Assembly (NCBI GenBank): GCA_052161645.1
Contig: CP197414.1
Strand: one strand, 5' to 3'
Source of the DNA: Laterigemmans sp052161645
GTDB taxonomy: Bacteria; Planctomycetota; Planctomycetia; Pirellulales; Pirellulaceae
Length of the DNA stretch: 64,000 nucleotides
The position numbers and the translations under genes were made by a program. Under the pieces are notes generated by a model, which had not been told where the DNA came from, searched no databases, and worked only from the letters and a program-made list of their open reading frames with translations. This document shows, piece by piece, positions 34,296 through 41,501 of this stretch. Position 1 is the stretch's first letter. Each line of letters opens with the position of its first letter.

Positions 34296-34368
34296 TGGGA
34301 TCGGTGAGAATCGAACTCACATCGCTCGGATTAAGAGTCCGATGCATTACCTTGTCTGCCACAATCCC
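34296..34368 (-). tRNA. tRNA-Lys (anticodon CTT)
   Basis: Acceptor GGGATTG/CGATCCC, anticodon stem TCGGA/TCCGA with loop CTCTTAA, T arm GTGAG-TTCGATT-CTCAC. Discriminator A, no CCA. Confidence 0.9.
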
Positions 34369-34414
34369 AAGTGTTGTCGTTGTCGTTGTCGCCGTCGTCG
34401 TTGTTTCGTTTCAG

Positions 34415-34487
34415 TCGGCGTGGCGGGAATTGAACCCGCGACCGTCGCCTTATAAGGACGCCGCTCTCACCCCTGAGCTACACGCCG
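34415..34487 (-). tRNA. tRNA-Ile (anticodon TAT)
   Basis: Acceptor CGGCGTG/CACGCCG, D stem GCTC/GAGC, anticodon loop CTTATAA (anticodon UAU, codon AUA), T arm GCGGG-TTCAATT-CCCGC. Discriminator A. Bacteria usually read AUA with a lysidine-modified CAU tRNA, so a UAU isoacceptor is uncommon. Confidence 0.85.
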
Positions 34488-34498
34488 ATGTGTAGCGA

Positions 34499-34571
34499 TG
34501 GGGCCGAAGGGAGTTGAACCCTCACCGAACGGATTAAAAGTCCGTCATGCTGCCAGTTACACCACAGCCCC
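34499..34571 (-). tRNA. tRNA-Lys (anticodon TTT)
   Basis: Acceptor GGGGCTG/CGGCCCC, anticodon stem ACGGA/TCCGT with loop CTTTTAA, T arm GAGGG-TTCAACT-CCCTT. Discriminator A, no CCA. Confidence 0.92.
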
Positions 34572-34648
34572 GCTTTTTCAGTCGCGGCTATGCGTTTCAA
34601 TCGCAGTGCAGGCAGCATGTTGGTTTCCTTTAGAGTCGTTGTCGTAAG

Positions 34649-34720
34649 TGGTAGCCCCGAGGATCGAACTCAGCGCGACCCGCGTATCAGGCGGATTTGG
34701 GCGACCAGCCCTCGACTACC
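34649..34720 (-). tRNA. tRNA-Ile (anticodon GAT)
   Basis: Acceptor GGTAGTC/GGCTACC, short D loop, anticodon stem TCCGC/GCGGG with loop CTGATAC, T arm CTGAG-TTCGATC-CTCGG. Discriminator A. Base 8 is G rather than T, so the fold is somewhat unusual. Confidence 0.75.
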
Positions 34721-34739
34721 ATGTTGTCGTTTCAAAAAG

Positions 34740-34812
34740 TCGGACACCTCGGAGTCGAACCGAGACCCTTCCGCTCCCAAAGCGGACGTGCTTCCATCTG
34801 CACCTGTATCCG
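34740..34812 (-). tRNA. tRNA-Pro (anticodon TGG)
   Basis: Acceptor CGGATAC/GTGTCCG, D stem GTGC/GCAC, anticodon stem TCCGC/GCGGA with loop TTTGGGA, T arm CTCGG-TTCGACT-CCGAG. Discriminator A, no CCA. Confidence 0.9.
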
Positions 34813-34869
34813 ATGTTGTTCGTCGTCTTCGCCGCGGATGACTCCGTCGGCGCATATCTTCCTTGTCAG

Positions 34870-34941
34870 TGGGCCGGGAGGCGCTCGAATCCTCGTCTGC
34901 GGTTCTTCAGACCGCCGCTAGACCGTCTCAGCTACCAGCCC
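34870..34941 (-). tRNA. tRNA-Phe (anticodon GAA)
   Basis: Acceptor GGGCTGG/CCGGCCC, anticodon stem GCGGT/ACCGC with loop CTGAAGA; the T stem has one mismatch at 53-61. Discriminator A, no CCA. First tRNA of the array in the direction of transcription. Confidence 0.85.
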
Positions 34942-34984
34942 AAATTGGGTTCGTTGTTGGGGTTGCCCACTGCGATGCGGACAC

Positions 34985-35020
34985 GAAAAAAGGCTCGATG
35001 TCTTGGTGACACCGAGCCTT
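34985..35020 (-). terminator. Terminator upstream of the tRNA array
   Basis: On the minus strand AAGGCTCG / CGAGCCTT (8 bp, extended by 4 bp after one mismatch) is followed by TTTTTT. It ends transcription coming from the second radical SAM cassette and so separates it from the tRNA array. Confidence 0.88.
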
Positions 35021-35387
35021 CATGTAGAAGTCGTTCGCTAATGAAAGCGAGTGTCACATCAGACGCGCATACGCCGGGGCATTATCGAACGACGGTGTCC
35101 CGCCGAAGAACGTGCCTTCGTGTATCTGTTCGAGTCGACTGGATTGATTTTTTGATAACATCAGAAAGCTCTTTACTCGCTCGTCTGTTGAATGTGACTT
35201 GAGTGTTCGGAGAGATAGACTCTCACGCGGCCAGATGGTTCGCCAAAAATGTCAGCTTCAGCAAAAAACATTCTCGGCCGACGATGCCTTACACGAACAT
35301 GAAACACAGCTCAGGCTCGAGAGTACTCATTGGGCGGGAAAAAAGAATCAGTCGTGGGGTGCAATGAATCGCAGGTGGTGAGTGGTG
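35021..35387. other. Intergenic region without recognised genes
   Basis: Between the terminator and the GT8 remnant. No tRNA T-arm signature or convincing reading frame was seen on either strand. Confidence 0.5.
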
Positions 35388-35530
35388 TCACTTGCCCCTG
35401 AGTTCTTCAAACCATTTGTCGGTTGGCTCTTGAAACGAGTGGTGGTGCGCGATGCGATGGATCGAGCGAGCGACTATCGCATTCGCTCGCCGATCGCAAC
35501 GTACAGGATCCCCTTATCGCTTCCACTCAT
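35388..35530 (-). pseudogene. Internally deleted GT8-like glycosyltransferase remnant
   Basis: The start MSGSDKGILYVAIGERM matches the N-terminus of the GT8-like protein (GVMYIAIGGRS). After a stop, a second frame gives RSIHRIAHHHSFQEPTDKW and ends at TGA, resembling its C-terminal HHRP region. About 190 codons between them are missing. It marks the end of the second copy of the cassette. Confidence 0.6.
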
Positions 35531-35531
35531 G

Positions 35532-35930
35532 TTAGACCCAGATACCTCCCGAGGAACTTTCGGAGCCGCCGGGTTCGACATCTTCGGGGTCGGGAGTGCC
35601 GGGGTGTCCTGGCGGCATGTTGTCAGGCCACCAGAAGCCGGGCGGCAAATGGTAGGGATGATGGGGCGGGAGTCGCGGCCAGACGTGACGTGGCGGCGGC
35701 ACGAGCACTTCGATCGAACCTTCGGGTTCTGGCGGCCAGTCCCAGTCCGCGGGCCACCACGGGGGGCGAGGTTCGCTTGAGGATGTGTCGTCATCGGTGC
35801 TTGAACCTGCAGGCGGATCGGGTGACGGCGGCATCGGTGGCGACGAACTGCCGGGCGGGTCGAACGGTGGGACGAACGGATGCCAGGGAGGCGGGATGTC
35901 GTCGTTACCGGAACTAAGCGGATATGTCAT
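35532..35930 (-). CDS. Pro/Trp-rich protein coupled to a radical SAM gene (copy 2)
   Basis: 132 aa, diverged paralogue of the protein at 27235. Conserved blocks: FVPPFDPPGSS, SSTDDD, a Trp block RPPWWPADWDWPPEPEG and HVWPRLPPHHPYHLPPG. Loop regions between blocks differ in length and sequence, so conservation of the Trp and HVWPRLPP blocks suggests they matter for function. The ATG overlaps the radical SAM stop by 4 bp. No signal peptide. Function unknown; proposed substrate of the radical SAM enzyme. Confidence 0.65.
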   Translation of the reverse strand: MTYPLSSGNDDIPPPWHPFVPPFDPPGSSSPPMPPSPDPPAGSSTDDDTSSSEPRPPWWPADWDWPPEPEGSIEVLVPPPRHVWPRLPPHHPYHLPPGFWWPDNMPPGHPGTPDPEDVEPGGSESSSGGIWV

Positions 35931-36781
35931 CGAATCTCACTTCTTTGAGTTGGGTCGGGATGCTTGAACGGAACACGATTGCTCGGGCACAGTCCGCACT
36001 GTCGGATGACTTTGGTTTCGATGAATGTGCGAAGTTCATCGTCGGTCGCGCCGGGCGGGCAGGCTTGGTAGTCGCGGAAAAGTTGCCACTGGGGTAGGTC
36101 GTGAAGCTTCAGTTTGGATTCGAGCCTGGCAAAGTAGGCCAAGGCGGGGCACTTGAACAAGAAACCGTTTTCGCCGAGCTGAGTGCAGGTCTTTTGCATG
36201 CAGACTTTGAACGCCTCGCGTGGTTTAGAATCGAACGGCATCGGCTTGCCGTCGACCACGTTGTATTGACGCATCCAACCTTGGTGCGAACTGCGGATCT
36301 TGATTTGGATACCGGCGTGTTGCTCACGCCATCGCCAAATGAGGCGTTTTACGTCGCGAAATCGCTTGACGTATTCGTCGTGCGTTCCGTGTTGACTGAC
36401 TTCAAGTCGGCAGTTGGTCTCCATCAGGACTTCGGGCAAACAGGGAAAGCGGTTCAGAAAGAACCCGTTAGTGACGAGCATCAGATCGCTTTCGGGCCAA
36501 TGTTGTCGCGCGAGCAACAAGTGCTGGATGATATTTGGATTCAGCAGTGGCTCGCCGCCGAGGAGGGCGAAACGTTTGGGACGCAAACGATGGGACCAAC
36601 GCGAATAGTCTGCACCGGCTTGCTGGACGGTCGGCATTGCTCTGGCGAGATGATGATTCGAGTAGTGGCTGCATTGTTGGCACGAGAGATTGCAGCCGTG
36701 GGCCAGGTGGTATTCCAAGGCGGACGAGGGCAAACGGACATTCATTCGTCGGTGCCTTTTCTCATTTGGCTCAATCGGCAA
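35927..36781 (-). CDS. Radical SAM protein (copy 2)
   Basis: 284 aa, very similar to the protein at 27651. CNLSCQQCSHYSN cluster motif, LLGGEPLLNPNI, and the same C-terminal Cys set (CMQKTC, KCPALAYF, CPPG, CGLCPSNR). The first 12 residues differ from copy 1, because the upstream junction differs: here a plus-strand DUF1569 gene starts 34 bp away. Coupled to the downstream Pro/Trp-rich gene by an ATGA overlap. Confidence 0.87.
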   Translation of the reverse strand: MPIEPNEKRHRRMNVRLPSSALEYHLAHGCNLSCQQCSHYSNHHLARAMPTVQQAGADYSRWSHRLRPKRFALLGGEPLLNPNIIQHLLLARQHWPESDLMLVTNGFFLNRFPCLPEVLMETNCRLEVSQHGTHDEYVKRFRDVKRLIWRWREQHAGIQIKIRSSHQGWMRQYNVVDGKPMPFDSKPREAFKVCMQKTCTQLGENGFLFKCPALAYFARLESKLKLHDLPQWQLFRDYQACPPGATDDELRTFIETKVIRQCGLCPSNRVPFKHPDPTQRSEIR

Positions 36782-36814
36782 AAATTCGGATCACACAGTC
36801 CCAAAGAGGCAACG

Positions 36815-37294
36815 ATGAGCGTTCCAAAGCGAAAACTTGATTTCCAGACGGCCGGCGACGTGATCGGTGAGATCGAGAGATTGAGACGCGACGGCTATAC
36901 CAAGTTGAAGCGTTGGAACCTCACTCAGATGTGTGAGCATCTGACCAGGACGATGGAAGGCGAGATGAAGGGGTTAGGCTTTCGCATCCCCTGGATCCTT
37001 CGTCGAACGGTTGGAATTTGGATGACTCGCCGTGTTTTGAACAATCGATCAATGCCCGGTGTCCCGACTTTGCCTAGTTTGCGACCAACGGTTAGCGAAG
37101 CGAGTGAGGATCCGGCAGTGATCGAACAGTGCATCGCAACAATCAGAAAAACCGAGCTTTTTGACGGCAGCCTGGATGACTATCCATTCGTCGATGGATT
37201 GTCCCACGAGGAGTGGCGACAATTCATGTGGATCCACGCCGCCCATCATTTGGGATTTCTTATTCCTGGCGAGATAAAAGTTAGCGCCAGGTAA
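36815..37294 (+). CDS. DUF1569 family protein (DinB-like fold)
   Basis: 159 aa. Family pattern: DVIGEIERLRRDGYTKLKRW, NLTQMCEHLTRTMEGEM with the first metal-type His, and WIHAAHHLGFLIPG with the second His pair. DinB-fold proteins often use bacillithiol or other cofactors; the role of DUF1569 is unknown. Plus strand, with its 3' end overlapping the convergent end of glycosyltransferase A by 14 bp. It separates that gene from the radical SAM gene and seems inserted in the cassette. Confidence 0.8.
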   Translation: MSVPKRKLDFQTAGDVIGEIERLRRDGYTKLKRWNLTQMCEHLTRTMEGEMKGLGFRIPWILRRTVGIWMTRRVLNNRSMPGVPTLPSLRPTVSEASEDPAVIEQCIATIRKTELFDGSLDDYPFVDGLSHEEWRQFMWIHAAHHLGFLIPGEIKVSAR

Positions 37295-38000
37295 CTCGTT
37301 CGATGCCGTGTTTGCGGAGGGCGGCTTTTTGGAACTCGGGACGCCGACGTCGGTAGCCTGGAGGGTCGATGTGTTCGTGCTTGAACGAATGAGAGACGTC
37401 ACAGGCGACGTTGACGCCGGCGATCCTGCATCGCCAGAAGAAGTCCCAGTGCTCTTCGACTTTGAGTGATTCGTCCCAGCGGATTGCTTGCAGGATGTCA
37501 CGATAGGCGACGAAGCAATTGCCAACGTAGTGACACCAGCGGATCGAGCCTTGGCGGTGATAGTGTCCGTGTGGAATCCGCAGTCGTTTGCCGTCGACCT
37601 TCATGAGCTTAGGCCGCTCTTGATGATTCGATAGCGCGGCGAGAAGATCGAGGTCGTAACGCGAATTGAGCTTGCGGACCAGTTCGGGCAGTTGCGTGCG
37701 TTCGGTAACCATGTGATCGTCGTCGGCGAAGACGACGATCGGCGTTTCGCCGGCATCGAGCAAGCGGTTGCGGCCGGCGGAAAGTCCGATGTCGTATTCG
37801 GTCTCGATGATTTGGTCGACCATCGCGGCTTCGGCGTGGCAGTTTGCCGAGAAACGTAGCTCAGGCTGGCCATCGTCGAGGACGTGGATCAACGGGCGGT
37901 CGCTACCGTAATGTTCGTGAATGCTGCGAACGAGCGAGGCGCAGCACTGCGGCCGATGGATCGTTTTGATACAAAAGGTGACTGATTCACGCATCTTCAT
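37281..38000 (-). CDS. GT2-type glycosyltransferase A (copy 2)
   Basis: 239 aa, near-identical to 31090-31803, including VTFCIKTIHRP, VVFADDDH and EEHWDFFWR. Two extra N-terminal residues precede the MRES/MRDQ start; the ATGCGTGA that joins glycosyltransferases B and A in copy 1 is still present at its beginning although B is now 570 bp away. This shows that the DinB-like gene was inserted at that junction. Confidence 0.86.
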   Translation of the reverse strand: MKMRESVTFCIKTIHRPQCCASLVRSIHEHYGSDRPLIHVLDDGQPELRFSANCHAEAAMVDQIIETEYDIGLSAGRNRLLDAGETPIVVFADDDHMVTERTQLPELVRKLNSRYDLDLLAALSNHQERPKLMKVDGKRLRIPHGHYHRQGSIRWCHYVGNCFVAYRDILQAIRWDESLKVEEHWDFFWRCRIAGVNVACDVSHSFKHEHIDPPGYRRRRPEFQKAALRKHGIERVTWR

Positions 38001-38020
38001 TTTTTCGACAAAGCGACTTT

Positions 38021-38578
38021 ATGGACGAAACGACCGCTCGTCTGCGAATGCATCAGCACCGTCAATGGACGAATGCGAAGCTGTTGTCTGCCGCCGAGAA
38101 ACTCAGCGAAGAACAACTCCATCAATCGTTCGCGATCGGCCAAGGGTCGGTTTGGCGAACGCTGTCGCACTTGATGGGGGCCGAATACATCTGGCTCGAA
38201 ATATTGCTCGGCAACGAAAGTCCCTCGATGCCAGGGGACCTGCCGAACGAGCTGGTGGGCAATCAATTGGCAGAGGACGGAATGCGTACGATGCAAGAAT
38301 TGATTCAGCGGTGGACCATTCTTGAGAGTCGATGGAGCGAATACTTGGCAGCCTTGAATGTCAATGAATTGCAACGCTCGTTCGTGAAGGCCAGCTCGAG
38401 TTCGAGTCCTGGTCAGCGTCCGGCGACGTCCGTGATGGATGTCTTACTTCATGTCTGCACTCACGCTCATTACACGTCAGCTCAGTTGATCAACATTTTT
38501 CGGCAACTTGGCATGACGGAACTTCCGGACCTGATGCTGATCTCGATGGCCCGCGAGGAATCAACGGCTAAGCTTTAA
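38021..38578 (+). CDS. DinB family protein
   Basis: 185 aa, four-helix DinB/YfiT type: MHQHRQWTNAKLLSAAEKL, SVWRTLSHLMGAEYIWLE with the first His, and VMDVLLHVCTHAHYTSAQLI with the HxxxH pair that ligates metal. DinB proteins are thiol-transferase-like or metal-dependent enzymes of mostly unknown substrate. It lies between the two glycosyltransferase genes on the opposite strand, and its stop overlaps the new stop of glycosyltransferase B. Confidence 0.88.
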   Translation: MDETTARLRMHQHRQWTNAKLLSAAEKLSEEQLHQSFAIGQGSVWRTLSHLMGAEYIWLEILLGNESPSMPGDLPNELVGNQLAEDGMRTMQELIQRWTILESRWSEYLAALNVNELQRSFVKASSSSSPGQRPATSVMDVLLHVCTHAHYTSAQLINIFRQLGMTELPDLMLISMAREESTAKL

Positions 38579-39308
38579 CCACGCCACCACCGGGATACCG
38601 CATTGAGTGAAAACCGTGCTTGCGGAGGCCCATGGATCGGTATTGGGATCGCTTGCGTAGGTCGCGATAACCTTTGGACGCGACGTGGGCGTGGCGAATG
38701 AAACAGTCGCCGGCGACTGCGACTTTCAATTCGGCGAGTTTGGCTCGGTAGAAGAACTCCCAGTGCTCGAACGTTTTAAGCTCTTCGTCCCAGCGGAGGT
38801 TGCGGATCGTTTCGGTGCGGGCGAGGAACGCGTTGGATGACATGTGGCACCAAGCGACGTAGCCGTTGCGTTTGATCTCGCCGCGGTGCATCCAGATCCG
38901 CCTGCCGTTCATCAGCGGCGAAAGCATCGTCGGCCGGCCGCCGGAGCCTTGGCGGACACCGAGGAGGTCGACGTCGAGTTTGCTGAACCGATCGATGAGT
39001 TTGTCGAGGTTGAGATTCGGTGTGACAACATGGTCATCGTCGAGCAAGAACATGAACTCGGTGCTGACCGCATCCACGGCAATATTGCGTCCGACTCCGA
39101 CGCCAACGTCGACTTGGGCAGGGTGGATGACTTGGCACTTCGCGGCGGTTTCGGGATACGCGGGAAGAAATCGACGTTCGGGCTGTCCGTCATCGACGAC
39201 GATGACGTTGGGTTCGGCGATGTGTTTGCACAGCGACTCGACCAAGCGGTGGCAGGACCACGGGCGATGGATGGTCTTGATGCAGAATGTGATATCACTC
39301 AGTTTCAT
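38568..39308 (-). CDS. GT2-type glycosyltransferase B (copy 2)
   Basis: 246 aa from ATG 39308, near-identical to 31796-32542 (LLDDDHVVTPN, FEHWEFFYR). The C-terminus GGGVVKA differs from copy 1 (GGRVVHA) because the original stop moved when the DinB-like gene was inserted. An in-frame upstream extension (39309-39539) encodes a metallophosphatase N-terminus, so a fused product is formally possible. Confidence 0.85.
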   Translation of the reverse strand: MKLSDITFCIKTIHRPWSCHRLVESLCKHIAEPNVIVVDDGQPERRFLPAYPETAAKCQVIHPAQVDVGVGVGRNIAVDAVSTEFMFLLDDDHVVTPNLNLDKLIDRFSKLDVDLLGVRQGSGGRPTMLSPLMNGRRIWMHRGEIKRNGYVAWCHMSSNAFLARTETIRNLRWDEELKTFEHWEFFYRAKLAELKVAVAGDCFIRHAHVASKGYRDLRKRSQYRSMGLRKHGFHSMRYPGGGVVKA

Positions 39309-39539
39309 TGGCCGACTCCGGGGGAAGGATTCTGGCGAGCGAACCGGCAGCAGGTGGATGCATTCGACCGGATTCGGGCCGTAACCAACGATGTCCCCCA
39401 AACACACGATCCGTTGAACGCCGATTGATTCAATGTAGCCCAACACGGAAACCAAAGCTTCGAGATTTCCGTGAATATCGCTGATGATCGCTAGAGCGTC
39501 CGATCCTGGACTGGGGTTGGGAATGGAATTGCGACTCAC
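39309..39539 (-). pseudogene. N-terminal fragment of a metallophosphatase
   Basis: 77 codons. ALAIISDIHGNLEALVSVL and RIVCLGDIVGYGPNPVECI are the DxH and GDxxxxGP motifs of calcineurin-like/YfcE-type phosphoesterases. The protein stops resembling that family after residue 61, where the glycosyltransferase cassette joins in frame. Its start overlaps the phosphatase gene at 39536 by 4 bp. The remaining two thirds were not found in the window. Confidence 0.78.
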
Positions 39540-40174
39540 GGGAGTTTCTCCAAAACAGACCTTTGCTCTCGATTCAATTCGACGCCTGGTCGGACCGAAT
39601 TCACCATCGCGATGGCGTCAGCCGCAGTTTTTGCTTCTCCCGATACAAGCAGAACCGCAGCCGCAACAAGCCCTGTCCGACCGTGGCCTTGGGCGCAGTG
39701 GATCAAGACAGGTTTCGGCATATCATCGATTTCGGCCGCCAAACCACGAAGTTCACCTGCCGTTACTCCTGAACCGTCCAGCATTGGAAAACAAGTGTAA
39801 GACCGAAGCTTCCAGCGATGGTTGGGTTCGGTGAATTCGCACGTCAAGTCAACCACCGAAGCGATATTCTCCGGTAACTCGTGATGAAGTAGGCGACGAG
39901 AAAGCACGAGATCGCCGCCAAGCCAGTTCAATTTTGGTTCGCGTGACAGCAATCGAATCAAATGCCACACCGCGGTCGCGTACAACACGTACGGCAACAC
40001 AAGCAACGTTCCGAGCTTGGAACGCCGCCCATCAAAACGCTTGCCGAACACCCCTGGTGCAGAGAATAAGTAGGCTGCCGAAACGACTCCGAACGAGAAC
40101 GCTGGGTAGAAGAGCAGCAATGCCCAAGCACCACCACGAACTGCAGCAACCAGGGGATGATGTTTCGATTCCAA
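39536..40174 (-). CDS. Dual-specificity phosphatase-like protein with membrane segments
   Basis: 212 aa. Residues 10-75 hold two hydrophobic helices (GGAWALLLFYPAFSFGVVSAAY and LLVLPYVLYATAVWHLI). The C-terminal domain has the cysteine phosphatase loop VLIHCAQGHGRTGLVAA (HCx5R) and an upstream Asp region SVVDLTCEF. The frame starts at a TTG within the truncated macro-domain gene, so the natural N-terminus may be lost. It could act on phosphoproteins or phosphoinositide-like substrates at the membrane. Confidence 0.75.
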   Translation of the reverse strand: MESKHHPLVAAVRGGAWALLLFYPAFSFGVVSAAYLFSAPGVFGKRFDGRRSKLGTLLVLPYVLYATAVWHLIRLLSREPKLNWLGGDLVLSRRLLHHELPENIASVVDLTCEFTEPNHRWKLRSYTCFPMLDGSGVTAGELRGLAAEIDDMPKPVLIHCAQGHGRTGLVAAAVLLVSGEAKTAADAIAMVNSVRPGVELNREQRSVLEKLP

Positions 40175-40239
40175 GCGTTAACGATAACGTCGACGTCTTG
40201 GTCCAATAGATCGCCTTCAACGACGTCCAGTTTGCTCAT
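40144..40239 (-). pseudogene. N-terminal fragment of a macro-domain protein
   Basis: The start SKLDVVEGDLLDQDVDVIVN followed by AWNRNIIPWLL is the ADP-ribose-binding macro-domain N-terminus. It is cut after 32 codons, where the phosphatase sequence begins. It lies 7 bp downstream of kptA; KptA and macro proteins are frequent neighbours, since KptA releases ADP-ribose 1'',2''-cyclic phosphate, a macro-domain ligand. Confidence 0.75.
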
Positions 40240-40246
40240 TCGACGC

Positions 40247-40801
40247 TCACGTGGGGAAGGTCAGATATTGCGGTGGCACAGCGTCGACCAACCAAACACC
40301 GTTGGCTGAAAGATAGAAGATGTTTCCTTGTTGATGCATCGCCCCAGCGTCGACCTGGAGAACGATTGGCTTGCCTCGTCGTGAACCTACTTTGGTTGCC
40401 GTCGCTGCATCGGATGAAAGGTGGACGTGGTTTCGGGATCGCTTTTGTAGCCCAGTCGCCCGAATGCTCTCCAAAAATGCTGCAACGGTTCCGTGATAGA
40501 GCGTTTGTGGTGGCTTTGCAGCGTCAAGTTTCAAATCAACGTTGGCCAATGAGTGCCCTTGGTTGGCACGAATGCGCAGCCCGTCGTCGCTTAACGCGAA
40601 TCGCTTCTTGTCACTTGTTGCGACGACTTCGTGGAGTAATTCAAGGGACAAGTCCTTGCCTCGTTCATTGGCATTGGAAATTAACCGATTGATGTCCAGC
40701 CACCCTTCATCATCCAGTTGCATTCCTACGACTTCAGGTTGATGCCTGAGAACAAGGCTCAGGAATTTACTGGTGGCCGTGAGATTCTTCTCGTTGTTCA
40801 T
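40247..40801 (-). CDS. kptA: RNA 2'-phosphotransferase (Tpt1/KptA)
   Basis: 184 aa, full length. The N-terminal wHTH-like lobe has SKFLSLVLRHQPE (Arg19-His20) and DDEGWLDINRLI; the NAD-binding lobe has LYHGT and HVHLSSDAATATKVG plus VLQVDAGAM. KptA moves an internal RNA 2'-phosphate to NAD+, yielding ADP-ribose cyclic phosphate. ATG at 40801 is chosen; TTG at 40810 is less likely. Together with the ligase/HD-Pnk genes at 61.4 kb it completes an RNA-end repair repertoire, though it is not linked to them directly. Confidence 0.92.
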   Translation of the reverse strand: MNNEKNLTATSKFLSLVLRHQPEVVGMQLDDEGWLDINRLISNANERGKDLSLELLHEVVATSDKKRFALSDDGLRIRANQGHSLANVDLKLDAAKPPQTLYHGTVAAFLESIRATGLQKRSRNHVHLSSDAATATKVGSRRGKPIVLQVDAGAMHQQGNIFYLSANGVWLVDAVPPQYLTFPT

Positions 40802-40806
40802 TAAGT

Positions 40807-41412
40807 TCAAAACCCATTTTCGATAGTGACACTAGCCAACGGCAGTTGCCCAGGCTTCGGCCAGGCGTCCTTGGTCCCTTTGCCAATCGCGACCATCGGT
40901 CCCATGACGTGATCGTCGGGCAAGTTGATGAGCTTGGCGACGGCTTCGATGTCGAAGCCGATCATCGGGCACGACTGATACCCCATGCCTTGCGCTGCGA
41001 GCATCATCGTTTGCATCGCCATCCCGATGCTGCGTTGCGCCTCGTCTCGCTGCAGCCACTCGCGGCCCTCGTGGAACGGCCCCATCCATCCGACCAACAT
41101 CTCAGCGACTTCCTTCGGAGCGTTCGCAAAGTAACGCGCCGGCTCTTTCTGCCATGCCTTAATGTCGGCGGTGAACAGAACGAGCAGCGAGGCGTCGGTC
41201 ATCTGTGCTTGGTCGTTGCCAAACTCCTTGCGAATCTTCGCTCGCAGATCCGGATCGCGAAGGATGACGAACCGCCAGTGCTGGATATTGAAACTGGTCG
41301 GGGCTTGGATGGTGGCTTCGAACAGCTCCTTTTCTTCAGCCGCAGTCATCCGGTGGTCGGCGTCGAATTGCTTGATCGCGCGGCGGTTGTAGATCGCTTC
41401 TTTGACTTGCAT
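40807..41412 (-). CDS. Nitroreductase family flavoprotein
   Basis: 201 aa from ATG 41412. Nitroreductase signatures: EAIYNRRAIKQFDAD (FMN-phosphate Arg), ATIQAPTSFNIQHWRFVILR, SIGMAMQTMMLAAQGMGYQSCPM, and the C-terminal GPMVAIGKGTKDAWPKP. Dimeric FMN enzyme reducing nitro compounds or quinones with NAD(P)H. The upstream in-frame ATGs (41469) would extend across the divergent promoter region, so 41412 is preferred. Divergent from the toxin-antitoxin pair. Confidence 0.92.
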   Translation of the reverse strand: MQVKEAIYNRRAIKQFDADHRMTAAEEKELFEATIQAPTSFNIQHWRFVILRDPDLRAKIRKEFGNDQAQMTDASLLVLFTADIKAWQKEPARYFANAPKEVAEMLVGWMGPFHEGREWLQRDEAQRSIGMAMQTMMLAAQGMGYQSCPMIGFDIEAVAKLINLPDDHVMGPMVAIGKGTKDAWPKPGQLPLASVTIENGF

Positions 41413-41501
41413 GATGGATCCTTGTAATTGGCATGGATTGTTTTTGGAAAGTTGAACCATGAGTAGCATTATGCTACCATGGCAATGTAAGGAGAAAAAC
41501 C

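Noticed and set aside
33593..35202. Several plus-strand frames of 60-180 codons across the tRNA array
   Set aside because: Their sequences are translations of tRNA genes (repeated GIEPT/SNPH-type peptides from the T-arm). No independent evidence of coding.
36101..37294. Long plus-strand frame extending DUF1569 upstream over the radical SAM gene
   Set aside because: Only the part from 36815 matches DUF1569; upstream residues are the antisense of the radical SAM gene, and an ATG lies at 36815.
26729..41000. Chromosomal integron cassette array
   Set aside because: Single promiscuous genes (DinB, DUF1569) with tail-to-tail insertions recall gene cassettes, but no intI gene and no attC-like sites were seen, and cassettes of an array normally share one orientation.
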